Assembly (NCBI GenBank): GCA_016901755.1
Contig: JACJKV010000019.1
Coordinates: forward strand, 1-53,886
Reading direction: 5' to 3'
DNA from: Thomasclavelia spiroformis
GTDB taxonomy: Bacteria > Bacillota_I > Bacilli_A > Erysipelotrichales > Coprobacillaceae
Length of the DNA stretch: 53,886 nt
The translations under genes and the position numbers were made by a program. Shown here in pieces: positions 35,084 through 43,705 of the stretch. Below the pieces are notes generated by a model that saw only the letters and a program-made list of their open reading frames with translations, was not told the DNA's origin and did no database searches. How positions within the stretch are numbered: position 1 is the stretch's first letter; the number at the start of each line of letters is the position of its first letter.

Positions 35084-35274
35084 CAAAATAAAAAAACACA
35101 TCACCCCTAAGGACGATGTGATCGCGGTACCACCTTAATTCGTATTTTCATACGCACTTCATATCTTAACGCGATAAACGGCGACTCCTACTTCATTCAA
35201 AGCGCTACTCCAGAGTGATACATTATAATTCTTGTTACTGATTTCCACCAGCCATCAGCTCTCTGTTAACTTAA
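35084..35274 (-). promoter_or_regulatory. Isoleucine T-box leader of ileS
   Basis: tRNA-sensing leader. The T-box AAGGTGGTACCGCG (35123-35136) is followed by the intrinsic terminator (35090-35120). Upstream are stem I elements AGAGAG and GGTGGAA (about 35240-35262), and the probable specifier codon ATC (Ile) in TATCAC at 35217-35219. Uncharged tRNA-Ile would favour the antiterminator and ileS expression. Confidence 0.93.
35090..35120 (-). terminator. T-box regulated terminator
   Basis: On the minus strand CACATCGTCC / GGGGTGATGTG then TTTTTTTA. Its 5' arm overlaps sequence that can pair with the T-box bulge. Confidence 0.85.
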
Positions 35275-35275
35275 A

Positions 35276-35731
35276 TTATAAACTGTCTCCTTCATCATAT
35301 TTCTCATTCTTTGATTCTTCATTCATCAAATTGTAAACTTCAGATTTATCAATAGACTCAAGGATATCTTTTGACATTTTTTCAACTGAAGCTCTAAAAC
35401 GAACAGCTTGAGCTTTGAAATCACTCATTTCACCAGAAAGTGAACGAACATACTCCAGCGATTCGCTTAATATCATATTAGCATTCTTTTTCGCTTTGTC
35501 AATAAGTTCGCTGGCTTCTTTTAAAGCTAATCGAGCAATTTCCTCATTGGTCTGTTCCTGAATGTTGACACGATGCTGCAATAGATCTTTCTGTTTTTTT
35601 AACTGCTCATAATCATCCTGCAATTTGCTGATTCTGTCATTCAGCAGACGAATCTGATTTTCTTTTTCATCTAACAAAACATCAACCTGTGATTTGTTAT
35701 AACCACGAAACTGTTTACTAAAATGCATCAT
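35276..35731 (-). CDS. divIVA: Cell division/polarity protein DivIVA
   Basis: Coiled-coil protein that recognises curved membrane at poles and septa. The N-terminal lipid-binding domain starts with MHFSKQFRGYNKSQVDVLLDE, the family signature; residues about 25-140 are coiled coil. About 151 residues, similar to B. subtilis (164). A GTG lies six bases earlier, but the ATG at 35731 is better spaced from GGGAGTGAG. It follows ylmH by a few bases, as in Bacillus. Confidence 0.95.
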   Translation of the reverse strand: MMHFSKQFRGYNKSQVDVLLDEKENQIRLLNDRISKLQDDYEQLKKQKDLLQHRVNIQEQTNEEIARLALKEASELIDKAKKNANMILSESLEYVRSLSGEMSDFKAQAVRFRASVEKMSKDILESIDKSEVYNLMNEESKNEKYDEGDSL

Positions 35732-35740
35732 GCTCACTCC

Positions 35741-36499
35741 CTACTTATAAAAATACCCTTCAACCACATGATTATCAGATCGGGTCTGTTTCTGACAGTC
35801 TACAAACATGACCCTGCCATGACGTTTGAACGATATTATATCCCTATTATTGCATAAATAATTTATTTGTTCAACAGGTTTATGATTAACTTTTACATGT
35901 CCAGCACGAATAAATTCGGCAGCTTTCTGTCTGGAAATTCTGTAAAAAACAGAAACGATCTTATCCAGACGGAATGAAGATACAATAAACTGACGTATCA
36001 GATATTGATTTTCAACTTCAATTTTTTCATCACAAACTACAAACTTCACTTTACTATGACGAATAGTAGTCAAATGATCCTTAAGATATTCATAAATATT
36101 TTTATCAAGCGCTAAATAATAATTGCCATCTTTTTCAACAATATCACCAAACAGCTCTCTTTTAATGCCCAGTGACATCAACGCTCCTAAAATATCACGA
36201 TGAGAAATCTTTTCAAAATTTTTAGCATAAATAATCTGCACCACGACAATCGAAAAATCTTCATCTTCAATTTCGTAGTATGCTGGGGCAATGATCATTC
36301 TTTGACTTTCACTATTTTGAAAGCCTCCCTGCTGTAATATCTGAATATCGGGATTATTTCCAATAACATTTCTAACAATTGACTGATAATATGGATTATA
36401 AAATGGGGTCAGAATAAGTTTTTGCCTGTACTCTACCTGATCTTTAAAATCAAGCACTTTCTTAACAAAAACTTCATCACCTTTAAAATGTTCTAACAT
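35741..36499 (-). CDS. ylmH: YlmH-family S4-domain RNA-binding protein
   Basis: 252 residues, with the S4 RNA-binding domain at the C-terminus ('FRLDKIVSVFYRISRQKAAEFIRAGHVKVNHKP'). B. subtilis YlmH is a ribosome-associated quality-control factor (RqcP paralogue) and is encoded in the division cluster. No ribosome site precedes the ATG at 36499; instead the terminator-like hairpin of sepF ends 7 bases before it, so translation may be weak or leaderless. Confidence 0.9.
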   Translation of the reverse strand: MLEHFKGDEVFVKKVLDFKDQVEYRQKLILTPFYNPYYQSIVRNVIGNNPDIQILQQGGFQNSESQRMIIAPAYYEIEDEDFSIVVVQIIYAKNFEKISHRDILGALMSLGIKRELFGDIVEKDGNYYLALDKNIYEYLKDHLTTIRHSKVKFVVCDEKIEVENQYLIRQFIVSSFRLDKIVSVFYRISRQKAAEFIRAGHVKVNHKPVEQINYLCNNRDIISFKRHGRVMFVDCQKQTRSDNHVVEGYFYK

Positions 36500-36506
36500 A
36501 CTATAA

Positions 36507-36532
36507 AAAAGTATTAGCTAAGCTAATACTTT
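36507..36532 (-). terminator. Terminator-like hairpin between sepF and ylmH
   Basis: On the minus strand AAAGTATTAGCT / AGCTAATACTTT, a 12-bp near-perfect stem followed by TTTTTTAT. It would reduce or stop read-through from sepF into ylmH-divIVA. Confidence 0.7.
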
Positions 36533-36536
36533 TCCA

Positions 36537-36977
36537 TTAATCTTCTTGTTCTTCTTCATCTAAATCAATTGTTCCAGCAACAGAAATGTTACGAGGTGTA
36601 CATAAGAAAATCTTTGGTCCGATTCTTTGAATATCACCTTCAATTGCATATATAACACCAGTTAAGAAATCAACCACACGTTTTGACTGATCTTTCTGTA
36701 AACGATGTAAATTAACTACTGTAGCTTTTCTGGCTTTTAAATAATTTGCGATTTCTTGAGAATCACCAAATGAACGAGGTTCGAACAACACCAAATGACT
36801 GTTTTTATCATTTAAGGCATTGACAGCTTCAGATGTTTTGGCATACTTAGCCTGTTCAAATAGACTAGTTTTAGGTTCAGTGTCTACTTCAACAGCATTG
36901 TAGTCATCTTCTGCTACATTGTAGTCGTCACCTTCTTCATCAAAAAACCATTTTTTTACTTTTTCACCGTATCCCAC
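36537..36977 (-). CDS. sepF: Cell division protein SepF
   Basis: FtsZ-binding protein that forms rings and tethers FtsZ filaments to the membrane. Residues 1-12 (MGYGEKVKKWFF) make the amphipathic membrane anchor, followed by an acidic linker (20-50). The core is 'LVLFEPRSFGDSQEIANYLKARKATVVNLHRL' and 'QSKRVVDFLTGVIYAIEGDIQRIGPKIFLCTP', diagnostic of the family. 146 residues, normal length. Confidence 0.97.
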   Translation of the reverse strand: MGYGEKVKKWFFDEEGDDYNVAEDDYNAVEVDTEPKTSLFEQAKYAKTSEAVNALNDKNSHLVLFEPRSFGDSQEIANYLKARKATVVNLHRLQKDQSKRVVDFLTGVIYAIEGDIQRIGPKIFLCTPRNISVAGTIDLDEEEQED

Positions 36978-37054
36978 GAAGTCATCCTCCTTATCATTTA
37001 CCTAATTATAGCATAGTGTTTCATGAAGATAAAGAGCATTAAAAAGAAAAATGC

Positions 37055-37297
37055 CTAAAGATGTTCGATATTGACCAGAATAACATCCCCTTTTAAAGAA
37101 ATAACACATTCAATAGGAATGATCTGACATGGTGGATCTTTAAAAAAACAGAAAAAATGAAAAACACTGATTTTTTGTACCACTATTGCGATGACCTGTT
37201 TTGAACACCAGTCAATTTCCACATCAGCAATATAACCGATTTTCTGTCCATCAAAGACATTAATCACATCTTTAGACTGTAATGACAATAATCTCAT
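37055..37297 (-). CDS. YlmC/YmxH family PRC-barrel protein
   Basis: About 81 residues. Starts MRLLSLQSKDVINVFDGQKIGYIADVEID, the YlmC/YmxH pattern: a small beta-barrel. In Bacillus a ymxH-type gene is tied to sporulation and ylmC lies in the division cluster next to sigG; function unknown. The frame is open from 37315 with TTG, but the ATG pair at 37300/37297 after GGTGAT matches the family start. Confidence 0.8.
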   Translation of the reverse strand: MRLLSLQSKDVINVFDGQKIGYIADVEIDWCSKQVIAIVVQKISVFHFFCFFKDPPCQIIPIECVISLKGDVILVNIEHL

Positions 37298-37321
37298 CAT
37301 ATCACCATTACACAATATGTC

Positions 37322-38098
37322 TTATTCTAGCTTTTTATGTAGCTTTTCTAAAGCTTTTTTTTCAATACGAGAAACCTGAGCCTGAGAAATCATCAGTTCA
37401 CCAGCAATTTCACATTGTGATAATCCCTGAAAATATCTTTCATCAATGATCAGTTTTTCTCTGGCATCAAGACAGTTTAAAGCCTTCTGCAAATCAAGAT
37501 GATGCTGATACTTTTCAACAATATCTTCATCCAGACTAACGGCATCGATAAGTGTCATATCATCATCCTGTCCGACAGTTTCCTGAAATGAAGCGATACT
37601 GTTAGTGGAAAGCATCGCTTCAACAATCTGTTTTTTTTCGGTTTTTAAAATATCAGCTAACTCTTCAATTGTAGGTTCACGATGATAAAGAGCAAGATAT
37701 TCATCGCTGATCTTTAAAATTGCATAAGCCAGATCTTTGATATGACGAGAAATCCTGAGTTGATGATTATCTCTAAGATATCGTTTCATTTCTCCTATGA
37801 TCAATGGCACAGCATAAGTTGAAAACTGCAGCTGATAGCTCGTATCAAAATGATCGATTGCCTTGATCAGTCCAATAATTCCCACCTGAAAAAGATCTTC
37901 CAGATGACTGGTCTTATGATAAAATCTTTTGGTCATGGCCATGACCAGTTTCAGATTTCCCTGAATCAGCTGTTCTTTAATTGAAGCATCATGATTTTCT
38001 TGATATCTGGTAATCAGATCATAAAACTCCTGTTTTGATAAATTCTTTTGAGGTATATAATGACTCAATAAATGATTTTCCACAATATCACCAATCAT
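37322..38098 (-). CDS. sigG: Forespore RNA polymerase sigma factor SigG
   Basis: Late forespore sigma factor, 258 residues. Region 2 reads 'LVMAMTKRFYHKTSHLEDLFQVGIIGLIKAIDHFDTSYQLQFSTYAVPLIIGEMKRYLRDN' and region 4 'LSQCEIAGELMISQAQVSRIEKKALEKL'. The N-terminus lacks a pro-sequence, unlike SigE. SigF is the close paralogue, but the position straight after spoIIGA-sigE identifies SigG. It lies 32 bases downstream of sigE without a terminator between them. Confidence 0.92.
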   Translation of the reverse strand: MIGDIVENHLLSHYIPQKNLSKQEFYDLITRYQENHDASIKEQLIQGNLKLVMAMTKRFYHKTSHLEDLFQVGIIGLIKAIDHFDTSYQLQFSTYAVPLIIGEMKRYLRDNHQLRISRHIKDLAYAILKISDEYLALYHREPTIEELADILKTEKKQIVEAMLSTNSIASFQETVGQDDDMTLIDAVSLDEDIVEKYQHHLDLQKALNCLDAREKLIIDERYFQGLSQCEIAGELMISQAQVSRIEKKALEKLHKKLE

Positions 38099-38130
38099 AT
38101 TGTGTGCTTTTTTGACATATTTATACTTTA

Positions 38131-38826
38131 TTATTTCACTTCGTCATAATTAAGCTGCATGCGTAATTTTTTAATGATTTTCTTTTCCAGACGAGAAATA
38201 TAGGATTGTGAAATACCCAATAATTCTGCCACATCTTTTTGTGTTAATTCATCATTGTTCTGCAAACCATATCTTAAAATAAGAATTTCTTTTTCTCTTT
38301 CATTTAAACTCTGTAAAGCCTGATAAAAAAGTTTTTTCTGATCACTGTGCATGATTTCCTGCTCAATCAAATCATCATCGGTCCCTACAATATCACCTAA
38401 CAGCAGTTCATTGCCGTCATAATCAATATTTAACGGCTCATCAAGAGAAATTTCATAGCGTATCTTATTATTTTTACGTAAATACATCAGTATTTCATTT
38501 TCAATACAGCGTGAAGCATATGTTGCCAGTTTAATATTCTTATCAGCTTTAAAAGTATTGATTGCTTTAACCAAACCTATGGTTCCAATACTGATGAGAT
38601 CTTCTAACGAACAGTTGGCCGTATTATCATATTTTTTAGCAACATATACAACTAAACGCAAATTATGTTCAATCAAGATATCTTTAGCTTTCTGTTCACC
38701 CTTACAGGCTCTTTCGATCATTTTTGATTCTTCTTCACCTTTTAATGGCGGTGGTAAAATATCATGTCTGCCAATATAATAAAGATACTGATTTTTATTA
38801 AGTATCTGACGAATAACTTGCCACAT
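38131..38826 (-). CDS. sigE: Mother-cell RNA polymerase sigma factor SigE (pro-form)
   Basis: Early mother-cell sigma factor, 231 residues. The first about 27 residues form the pro-sequence removed by SpoIIGA (YYIGRHDILPPPLKGEEE is the known junction area). Region 2 is LRLVVYVAKKYDNTANCSLEDLISIGTIGLVKAINTF and region 4 is LTQKDVAELLGISQSYISRLEKKIIKKLR. Its start shares a base with the spoIIGA stop (TAATG), so protease and substrate are made together. Confidence 0.97.
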   Translation of the reverse strand: MWQVIRQILNKNQYLYYIGRHDILPPPLKGEEESKMIERACKGEQKAKDILIEHNLRLVVYVAKKYDNTANCSLEDLISIGTIGLVKAINTFKADKNIKLATYASRCIENEILMYLRKNNKIRYEISLDEPLNIDYDGNELLLGDIVGTDDDLIEQEIMHSDQKKLFYQALQSLNEREKEILILRYGLQNNDELTQKDVAELLGISQSYISRLEKKIIKKLRMQLNYDEVK

Positions 38827-39563
38827 TAAATGATTCCTCCCATTAGTTCCTTATTCAATAAACAGTCATACTGAAGATGATCCATTATACCGATATAAAC
38901 ATCAGATAAAATCTGTTCATTTAAATAAACTTTTTCAGCACAGATAATATCTATTTGCTGCTTCGTAAGCGACATGACAGTATATGTGTCAATTTTCTGA
39001 TAAGAAGCAATGATATCTTTTTTTATGAAAATCAGAGGAAAACCATGGTAATACGCTTCATTACCACTATCCAGAAAGCCACGACACACGTAGCTTTTAC
39101 CCAGATAAATAATTCTAACATCATAAAGATAGCTGTCATGGGTTATTTTTTTTCGCGTATAAGCAATATAAAGATATTCAACGATGACAAAAACGATTGC
39201 TATACAAATCACGACTATATCAGTATAACTGGTAGGAGTAATCAATATTCCATTATAAATAAAAGAACTTTCAATCAGTGAATGAATAAACAGCAGCACC
39301 GAAAAATAAACAATGATAAATGCTGGAAAATACAGAAAAAACTGTTTTCTAAACAATCCAAAAAAAATCAGACCCCAATATAAAAGACTAATATATGGCA
39401 GATAATCTATATAAATCAGAATCAGGGAAATATTACATAAAAAACTGTATAATATTATTTTATACAACGACCAGTTGACATTTAAAAGAATAGAAAGTAT
39501 TTCAAAGACAATAATATATACAAAGGCATTGATGATATAAGTCAGTTCTATATAGATTTCCAT
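38826..39563 (-). CDS. spoIIGA: Sporulation sigma-E factor-processing peptidase SpoIIGA
   Basis: Membrane-embedded aspartic protease that activates pro-SigE at the septum after a SpoIIR signal. The N-terminal half has five hydrophobic segments (to about residue 130); the cytosolic part holds the retropepsin-like motif LDSGNEAYYHGFP near 163-175 with catalytic Asp in DSG. At 245 residues it is shorter than the B. subtilis protein (309), losing part of the C-terminal domain. First gene of spoIIGA-sigE-sigG. Confidence 0.93.
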   Translation of the reverse strand: MEIYIELTYIINAFVYIIVFEILSILLNVNWSLYKIILYSFLCNISLILIYIDYLPYISLLYWGLIFFGLFRKQFFLYFPAFIIVYFSVLLFIHSLIESSFIYNGILITPTSYTDIVVICIAIVFVIVEYLYIAYTRKKITHDSYLYDVRIIYLGKSYVCRGFLDSGNEAYYHGFPLIFIKKDIIASYQKIDTYTVMSLTKQQIDIICAEKVYLNEQILSDVYIGIMDHLQYDCLLNKELMGGII

Positions 39564-39581
39564 CTTGATTACCCCTTATTC

Positions 39582-39614
39582 ATCATACATGCTTCTCTAT
39601 AAAAAAAATGTCAA
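39582..39614 (-). promoter_or_regulatory. Putative spoIIG promoter with long spacer and Spo0A-like box
   Basis: On the minus strand a consensus TTGACA (39609-39614), a 21-base spacer and TATGAT (39582-39587). On the plus strand TGTCAAA (39609-39615) is one base from the Spo0A box TGTCGAA and overlaps the -35. The B. subtilis spoIIG promoter also has an abnormally long (22-base) spacer and needs Spo0A. Confidence 0.5.
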
Positions 39615-39633
39615 ATCACTTTACCTGGTAAAC

Positions 39634-39661
39634 ATAAAAAAAGACAGCTTACGCTATCTCC
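39634..39661 (-). terminator. Terminator of proC
   Basis: On the minus strand AGATAGC-GTAA-GCTGTCT then seven T. Confidence 0.75.
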
Positions 39662-40432
39662 TTATTTAGATTTGATTATTGCTTCAATCACAGCATTCCT
39701 CAATCCATTTTCCTCTAATGCTTTGACCCCTTTGATCGTTAATCCTCCTGGTGAACATACCTGATCCTTTAAAACACCAGGATGCAGTCCGGTCTCTTTG
39801 ACCATCATCGCACTGCCAATGACCATTTGACTGGCCAGCTGATAAGCTTTATCACGTGGCAGCCCACTAAACACGGCCCCATCCGCCAAAGCTTCAATAA
39901 ACATATATACAAAAGCCGGTCCACAGCCACTCAATGCCCCACCAGCTGTCATCTGATCATTTTCTATCTCGTAAACTTCTCCGATACTGCTAAAAAGCGC
40001 TTTGGCATATGCCAGTTCGTTTTCATTGAAAGTATTTTCTTTTTCAAACAGGGTCACACCCTGTAAAACGCGGGCTGGAGTATTTGGCATCACTGTTAAA
40101 TGATGGCTTCCTGGCAACAGCGCTTCATAACGCTCATGACTGTATCCAGCAACGATCGAAATAATCGTTTTATCTTGAATGACTGATTTAACAGCAGCAA
40201 TAACCTTTTCAATGATATGCGGTTTAACTGCCATGATCACTACATCACTTTGTAATACCAGGTCTGTTTCACTTTGACATGGCTGAATAGAAAAATCCTC
40301 TTTCATCATCTCTAGCTTTTTTTCATCAGGATCATAAGCGTAGACATCCTTGCCATCAATAAAACCACTGCTGATAATTCCCCGACAAATAGCACCTGCC
40401 ATATTGCCCATACCGATAAATCCAACTTTCAT
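39662..40432 (-). CDS. proC: Pyrroline-5-carboxylate reductase
   Basis: Last step of proline biosynthesis, NAD(P)H-dependent. About 256 residues. The Rossmann motif MKVGFIGMGNMAGAICRGI is at the start, the middle holds VIMAVKPHIIEKV and MPNTPARVLQGVTL, and the C-terminal dimerisation/active region reads CSPGGLTIKGVKALEENGLRNAV. The start at 40432 has GGAGGAACAAA; the open frame to 40462 overlaps a terminator. It is flanked by terminators, so it is transcribed alone; its position between ftsZ and spoIIGA is unlike Bacillus. Confidence 0.96.
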   Translation of the reverse strand: MKVGFIGMGNMAGAICRGIISSGFIDGKDVYAYDPDEKKLEMMKEDFSIQPCQSETDLVLQSDVVIMAVKPHIIEKVIAAVKSVIQDKTIISIVAGYSHERYEALLPGSHHLTVMPNTPARVLQGVTLFEKENTFNENELAYAKALFSSIGEVYEIENDQMTAGGALSGCGPAFVYMFIEALADGAVFSGLPRDKAYQLASQMVIGSAMMVKETGLHPGVLKDQVCSPGGLTIKGVKALEENGLRNAVIEAIIKSK

Positions 40433-40449
40433 TTTGTTCCTCCTATAAA

Positions 40450-40474
40450 AATAAGCTAACATAGTTAGCTTATT
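40450..40474 (-). terminator. Terminator of ftsA-ftsZ
   Basis: On the minus strand AATAAGCTAAC / GTTAGCTTATT (11 bp) then TTTTAT. Confidence 0.85.
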
Positions 40475-40479
40475 TATGA

Positions 40480-41559
40480 TTAAATTCTTCTATTTCTGAT
40501 AAAAATTGGTAATCCGTCATCATCGTCGTCATCATCATCAAATCCTTTAAATGAATCATCAGATACTGGTGATGATTCTTTAACAATAGACTGCTGACCT
40601 ATATCATCTTTATCATCTTCAAATCCTGTTGCAATAACCGTTACAATGATTTCATCGTCTAAGTTTTCATTAATAGCAATACCTAAATAAGTATTAATAT
40701 CATCTCCAACTTCCTGACTGATTGTTTCTAATGCAATATTGGCATCATATAATGAAATATTTGGTCCACCTGTTACATTGATAATAGCGTCTTTAGCTCC
40801 AGCTACTGAAACTTCAAGTAATGGTGAAGAAATAGCACGTTTAGCTGCTTCTTTTGCCTTATCATCTCCTGAAGACATACCGATACCGATCAAAGCATTG
40901 CCACGATCTTTCATAACCGCACTAATATCCGCAAAATCCAGATTGATGAAAGCTGGTACAGCAATTAAATCCGTAATTGTCTGAACCCCCTGACGCAAAA
41001 CATTATCCGCTTCTCTAAAAGCTTCCTGCATTGGTCGACCACCAATTAGCTGTAATAAACGGTCATTTGAAACAACAATGATACTGTCGACGTTAGCTCT
41101 TAGTTCATCAATTCCTTCAACCGCCTGTTTTTTACGTTTCATTCCTTCAAAAGTGAAAGGTTTAGTAATGACCCCAACCGTTAATGCGCCTAATTCACGG
41201 GCAATCTTCGCAAAAACAGGAGCAGCACCAGTTCCGGTTCCGCCACCCATTCCAGCAGCGATAAATACCATGTCAGCACCTTCTAATGCTGTTCTGATAT
41301 CTTTTTCAGTTTCTAAAGCTGCTTTTCTTCCAACTTCTGGATTTCCACCAGCACCTAATCCTTTTGTCAGGTCTTTACCTAATACAATTTTGTTTTCTAC
41401 TGGTGAACGACGTAAAACCTGGACATCAGTGTTTGCTACATAAAATTCTACACCTCTGACTCCGTCTTCAACCATTCTATTTACAGCGTTGTTTCCTCCG
41501 CCACCAACACCAATGACTTTGATTTTGGCAACCTGTTCAAAATCTAATTCTTCGTTCAT
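40480..41559 (-). CDS. ftsZ: Cell division GTPase FtsZ
   Basis: Tubulin homologue forming the Z-ring. 359 residues. [17 protein letters not shown] at the N-terminus, the tubulin signature [10 protein letters not shown] near 104-113 and the T7 loop [11 protein letters not shown] are all present. The linker is short and holds a run of eight Asp just before the C-terminal peptide [10 protein letters not shown], which binds FtsA and SepF; the acidic run is unusual but in the flexible part. It lies 23 bases after ftsA. Confidence 0.98.
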   Translation of the reverse strand: MNEELDFEQVAKIKVIGVGGGGNNAVNRMVEDGVRGVEFYVANTDVQVLRRSPVENKIVLGKDLTKGLGAGGNPEVGRKAALETEKDIRTALEGADMVFIAAGMGGGTGTGAAPVFAKIARELGALTVGVITKPFTFEGMKRKKQAVEGIDELRANVDSIIVVSNDRLLQLIGGRPMQEAFREADNVLRQGVQTITDLIAVPAFINLDFADISAVMKDRGNALIGIGMSSGDDKAKEAAKRAISSPLLEVSVAGAKDAIINVTGGPNISLYDANIALETISQEVGDDINTYLGIAINENLDDEIIVTVIATGFEDDKDDIGQQSIVKESSPVSDDSFKGFDDDDDDDDGLPIFIRNRRI

Positions 41560-41582
41560 TTTTTACCCTCTCTTTTTATATG

Positions 41583-42842
41583 TTAATCTTCTTTAAAAAA
41601 AGTATCTAATATTCTACTGAATTTTCCTGTTTTTTCTTTTGTTTCCTTTGTTTTGGTCAAACCTTTGAAACGTATTGACATCGTATTGGAAATATCCGGC
41701 ATGTCAACACAGCTCTCATAAGGCCCCAGATATTTAGCACGATCTGCCATATAAAATATCATCCCTACTGAAGATACAAAAGCCATATCTCTAATTCCAA
41801 TAATATCTGGTCGATAAACTCGCACTGGGCCTTCAATAACCGTTCCAGCTACTTTATCCAGCATTTCCAGTTCACCGCCACCGCCAACAATCAGTGTTTC
41901 ATAGTTTGCACTGTTTTCTATGAGATCAAGTTTTTCTTTGATAACCGATAAAATATCAACTGTCGCTTTTTCTAGGATCAGTGCCAGATCTTTTTGAGTA
42001 TAATCTTTTCTTCCATCTGGCATCTCAGTAGTATGAATAATATCTTCCTGACCTACTGTATAATCCAGCGAACCATATTTAATTTTATAAGTTTCTGCCT
42101 GATTCATCGAAATCTGTAGATTTTGTGCTATCGCACGTGTTAAATCATAACCACCAACAGGACAGACAGTTAAATACTGCAAATATCCATCTTTATAAAA
42201 AGATACTGTTGATGTTTTATATCCCATATCAATAATCAAAGCCCCTTCTTGAAGATAGACAGCATCGAATGCCTCTTTCGCGCAAGAATAAGCATTAATA
42301 CAGATATCTATAACCTCTAATCCTGCTTTTTCAACAACCTCAATATATGGATAAAGAATTCGTTTCTGTGAAGAGATAATCAAAGTATCTATAATCAGAT
42401 TACGGGTTTTCTGTCCAACTGGAGCTTCCAGTGTCATTCCCGAATCACTATGATATCTCACCGGAATTACACAAACAATTTCTTCTTTACTTGAAATTTT
42501 TATACGTTTTGATAACTGCAGTCCCCTAACGATATCTTCGTTCGTTACAGCTTCATTACCATTTAACGACAGGCTGCTGTTGCTTTGATAAAGTTTAGCT
42601 CGAATCGTAGGAATATTGATTCCTACTCTTTTGATTTCCCCTTCCAGGAATGCATTTGCCTCATCAATCAAAGCTCGAATATCATGTACTAAAAGGCGAT
42701 CGTCTTCAACGATTCCTTTTTTGACTCCATGACTAGGGACTTTTTTGGCGAAAAGAACATGCAAATTTGAATTGACAACTTCTCCTACCAGCAATTCAAT
42801 TGTTGCACTTCCAATATCTAATACAGCATAAATTTCATTCAC
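41583..42842 (-). CDS. ftsA: Cell division protein FtsA
   Basis: Actin-like ATPase that anchors FtsZ to the membrane. 419 residues. Phosphate-1 motif AVLDIGSATIELLVGE at the N-terminus, the SHS2/1C domain, 'LIIDMGYKTSTVSFYKDGYL' (phosphate-2) and the 'ETLIVGGGGELEMLDKVA' adenosine motif. The C-terminus ends in an amphipathic helix-like FSRILDTFFKED. Co-transcribed with ftsZ. Confidence 0.96.
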   Translation of the reverse strand: MNEIYAVLDIGSATIELLVGEVVNSNLHVLFAKKVPSHGVKKGIVEDDRLLVHDIRALIDEANAFLEGEIKRVGINIPTIRAKLYQSNSSLSLNGNEAVTNEDIVRGLQLSKRIKISSKEEIVCVIPVRYHSDSGMTLEAPVGQKTRNLIIDTLIISSQKRILYPYIEVVEKAGLEVIDICINAYSCAKEAFDAVYLQEGALIIDMGYKTSTVSFYKDGYLQYLTVCPVGGYDLTRAIAQNLQISMNQAETYKIKYGSLDYTVGQEDIIHTTEMPDGRKDYTQKDLALILEKATVDILSVIKEKLDLIENSANYETLIVGGGGELEMLDKVAGTVIEGPVRVYRPDIIGIRDMAFVSSVGMIFYMADRAKYLGPYESCVDMPDISNTMSIRFKGLTKTKETKEKTGKFSRILDTFFKED

Positions 42843-42879
42843 GCTTATCTCCCCTTATCACATATATACACAATGATAA

Positions 42880-42930
42880 CATAAAAACCGTGATATTTAA
42901 AGAATTTGAATGAAATTACCACGGTATTTT
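42880..42930 (-). terminator. Terminator of the murG-murB-divIB unit
   Basis: On the minus strand ACCGTGGTAATTT pairs with AAATATCACGGT across a loop of about 14 bases (one unpaired G), then TTTTTAT. It separates divIB from ftsA. Confidence 0.65.
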
Positions 42931-42937
42931 AAATCAT

Positions 42938-43705
42938 TTAATTATAGACATAAACATTTTTTCCTAAAAAATCATAATACTTATAATCTGGATACTGATT
43001 CATCACCAGATAATAATTTGATGATGTTAACTGATCTGCCATATTGTCAATTCTCACATAAAAAATTTTCCCATCATCCATTTCCAGACGACATTTACTT
43101 GGATCTTTGTCATCCGGTTCAAAAACAATTGTAGAAATCTGATTTTGAACATCACTTGGTATCTTAATATAAGCTTTTACAAAACTTTTCAGATGTTCCA
43201 TATCAAAATTCATGGCCTGTGGCATTCTTTGAACATAAGAAAGATACTTCTGTTCCAGATCTTCCTGAATAACTCCATCTAAATCAGCAACATATAATGT
43301 GTTATCAATATAACAGTATGTAGCTGGATCACATTCCTGTATTTTAATTTCAATATCACCAAAAAAAGATTTTGAAACCTCAGCTTTTTTTACAAAAATC
43401 AGCTTTTCAGTTTCTTTTTTCAATTGTGATGTATCAACAGTAAAATAATAAGATTCATGTTCATGCACTGAAAGCGAGTCCAGAACATACTGTTTATCCA
43501 GTTTCTGACAGCCAGTAATATTAATTGTTTTTACCTTGCTTAAATCAGAAACGAAAAAAGCAATAATGAGAATAATCATTAAAACTGCCACCATAAATCT
43601 GCGTCTTCTTTTTCTTTTTTTTCTGCGTAGCTTATTTCTCATCGCCAAAACCTGATTTTCATCATGTTCATTAAAACGGTATTTTCCCTGATTGTTTTTT
43701 TTCAT
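42938..43705 (-). CDS. divIB: Cell division protein DivIB/FtsQ
   Basis: Bitopic divisome protein, 255 residues. A highly basic cytosolic N-terminus (KLRRKKRKRRRRF, about 26-38), one membrane helix (about 39-55), then the POTRA domain beginning VKTINITGCQKLDKQYVLDSL and the beta domain. It links early and late divisome proteins through DivIC and FtsL. It shares one base with murB. Confidence 0.93.
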   Translation of the reverse strand: MKKNNQGKYRFNEHDENQVLAMRNKLRRKKRKRRRRFMVAVLMIILIIAFFVSDLSKVKTINITGCQKLDKQYVLDSLSVHEHESYYFTVDTSQLKKETEKLIFVKKAEVSKSFFGDIEIKIQECDPATYCYIDNTLYVADLDGVIQEDLEQKYLSYVQRMPQAMNFDMEHLKSFVKAYIKIPSDVQNQISTIVFEPDDKDPSKCRLEMDDGKIFYVRIDNMADQLTSSNYYLVMNQYPDYKYYDFLGKNVYVYN

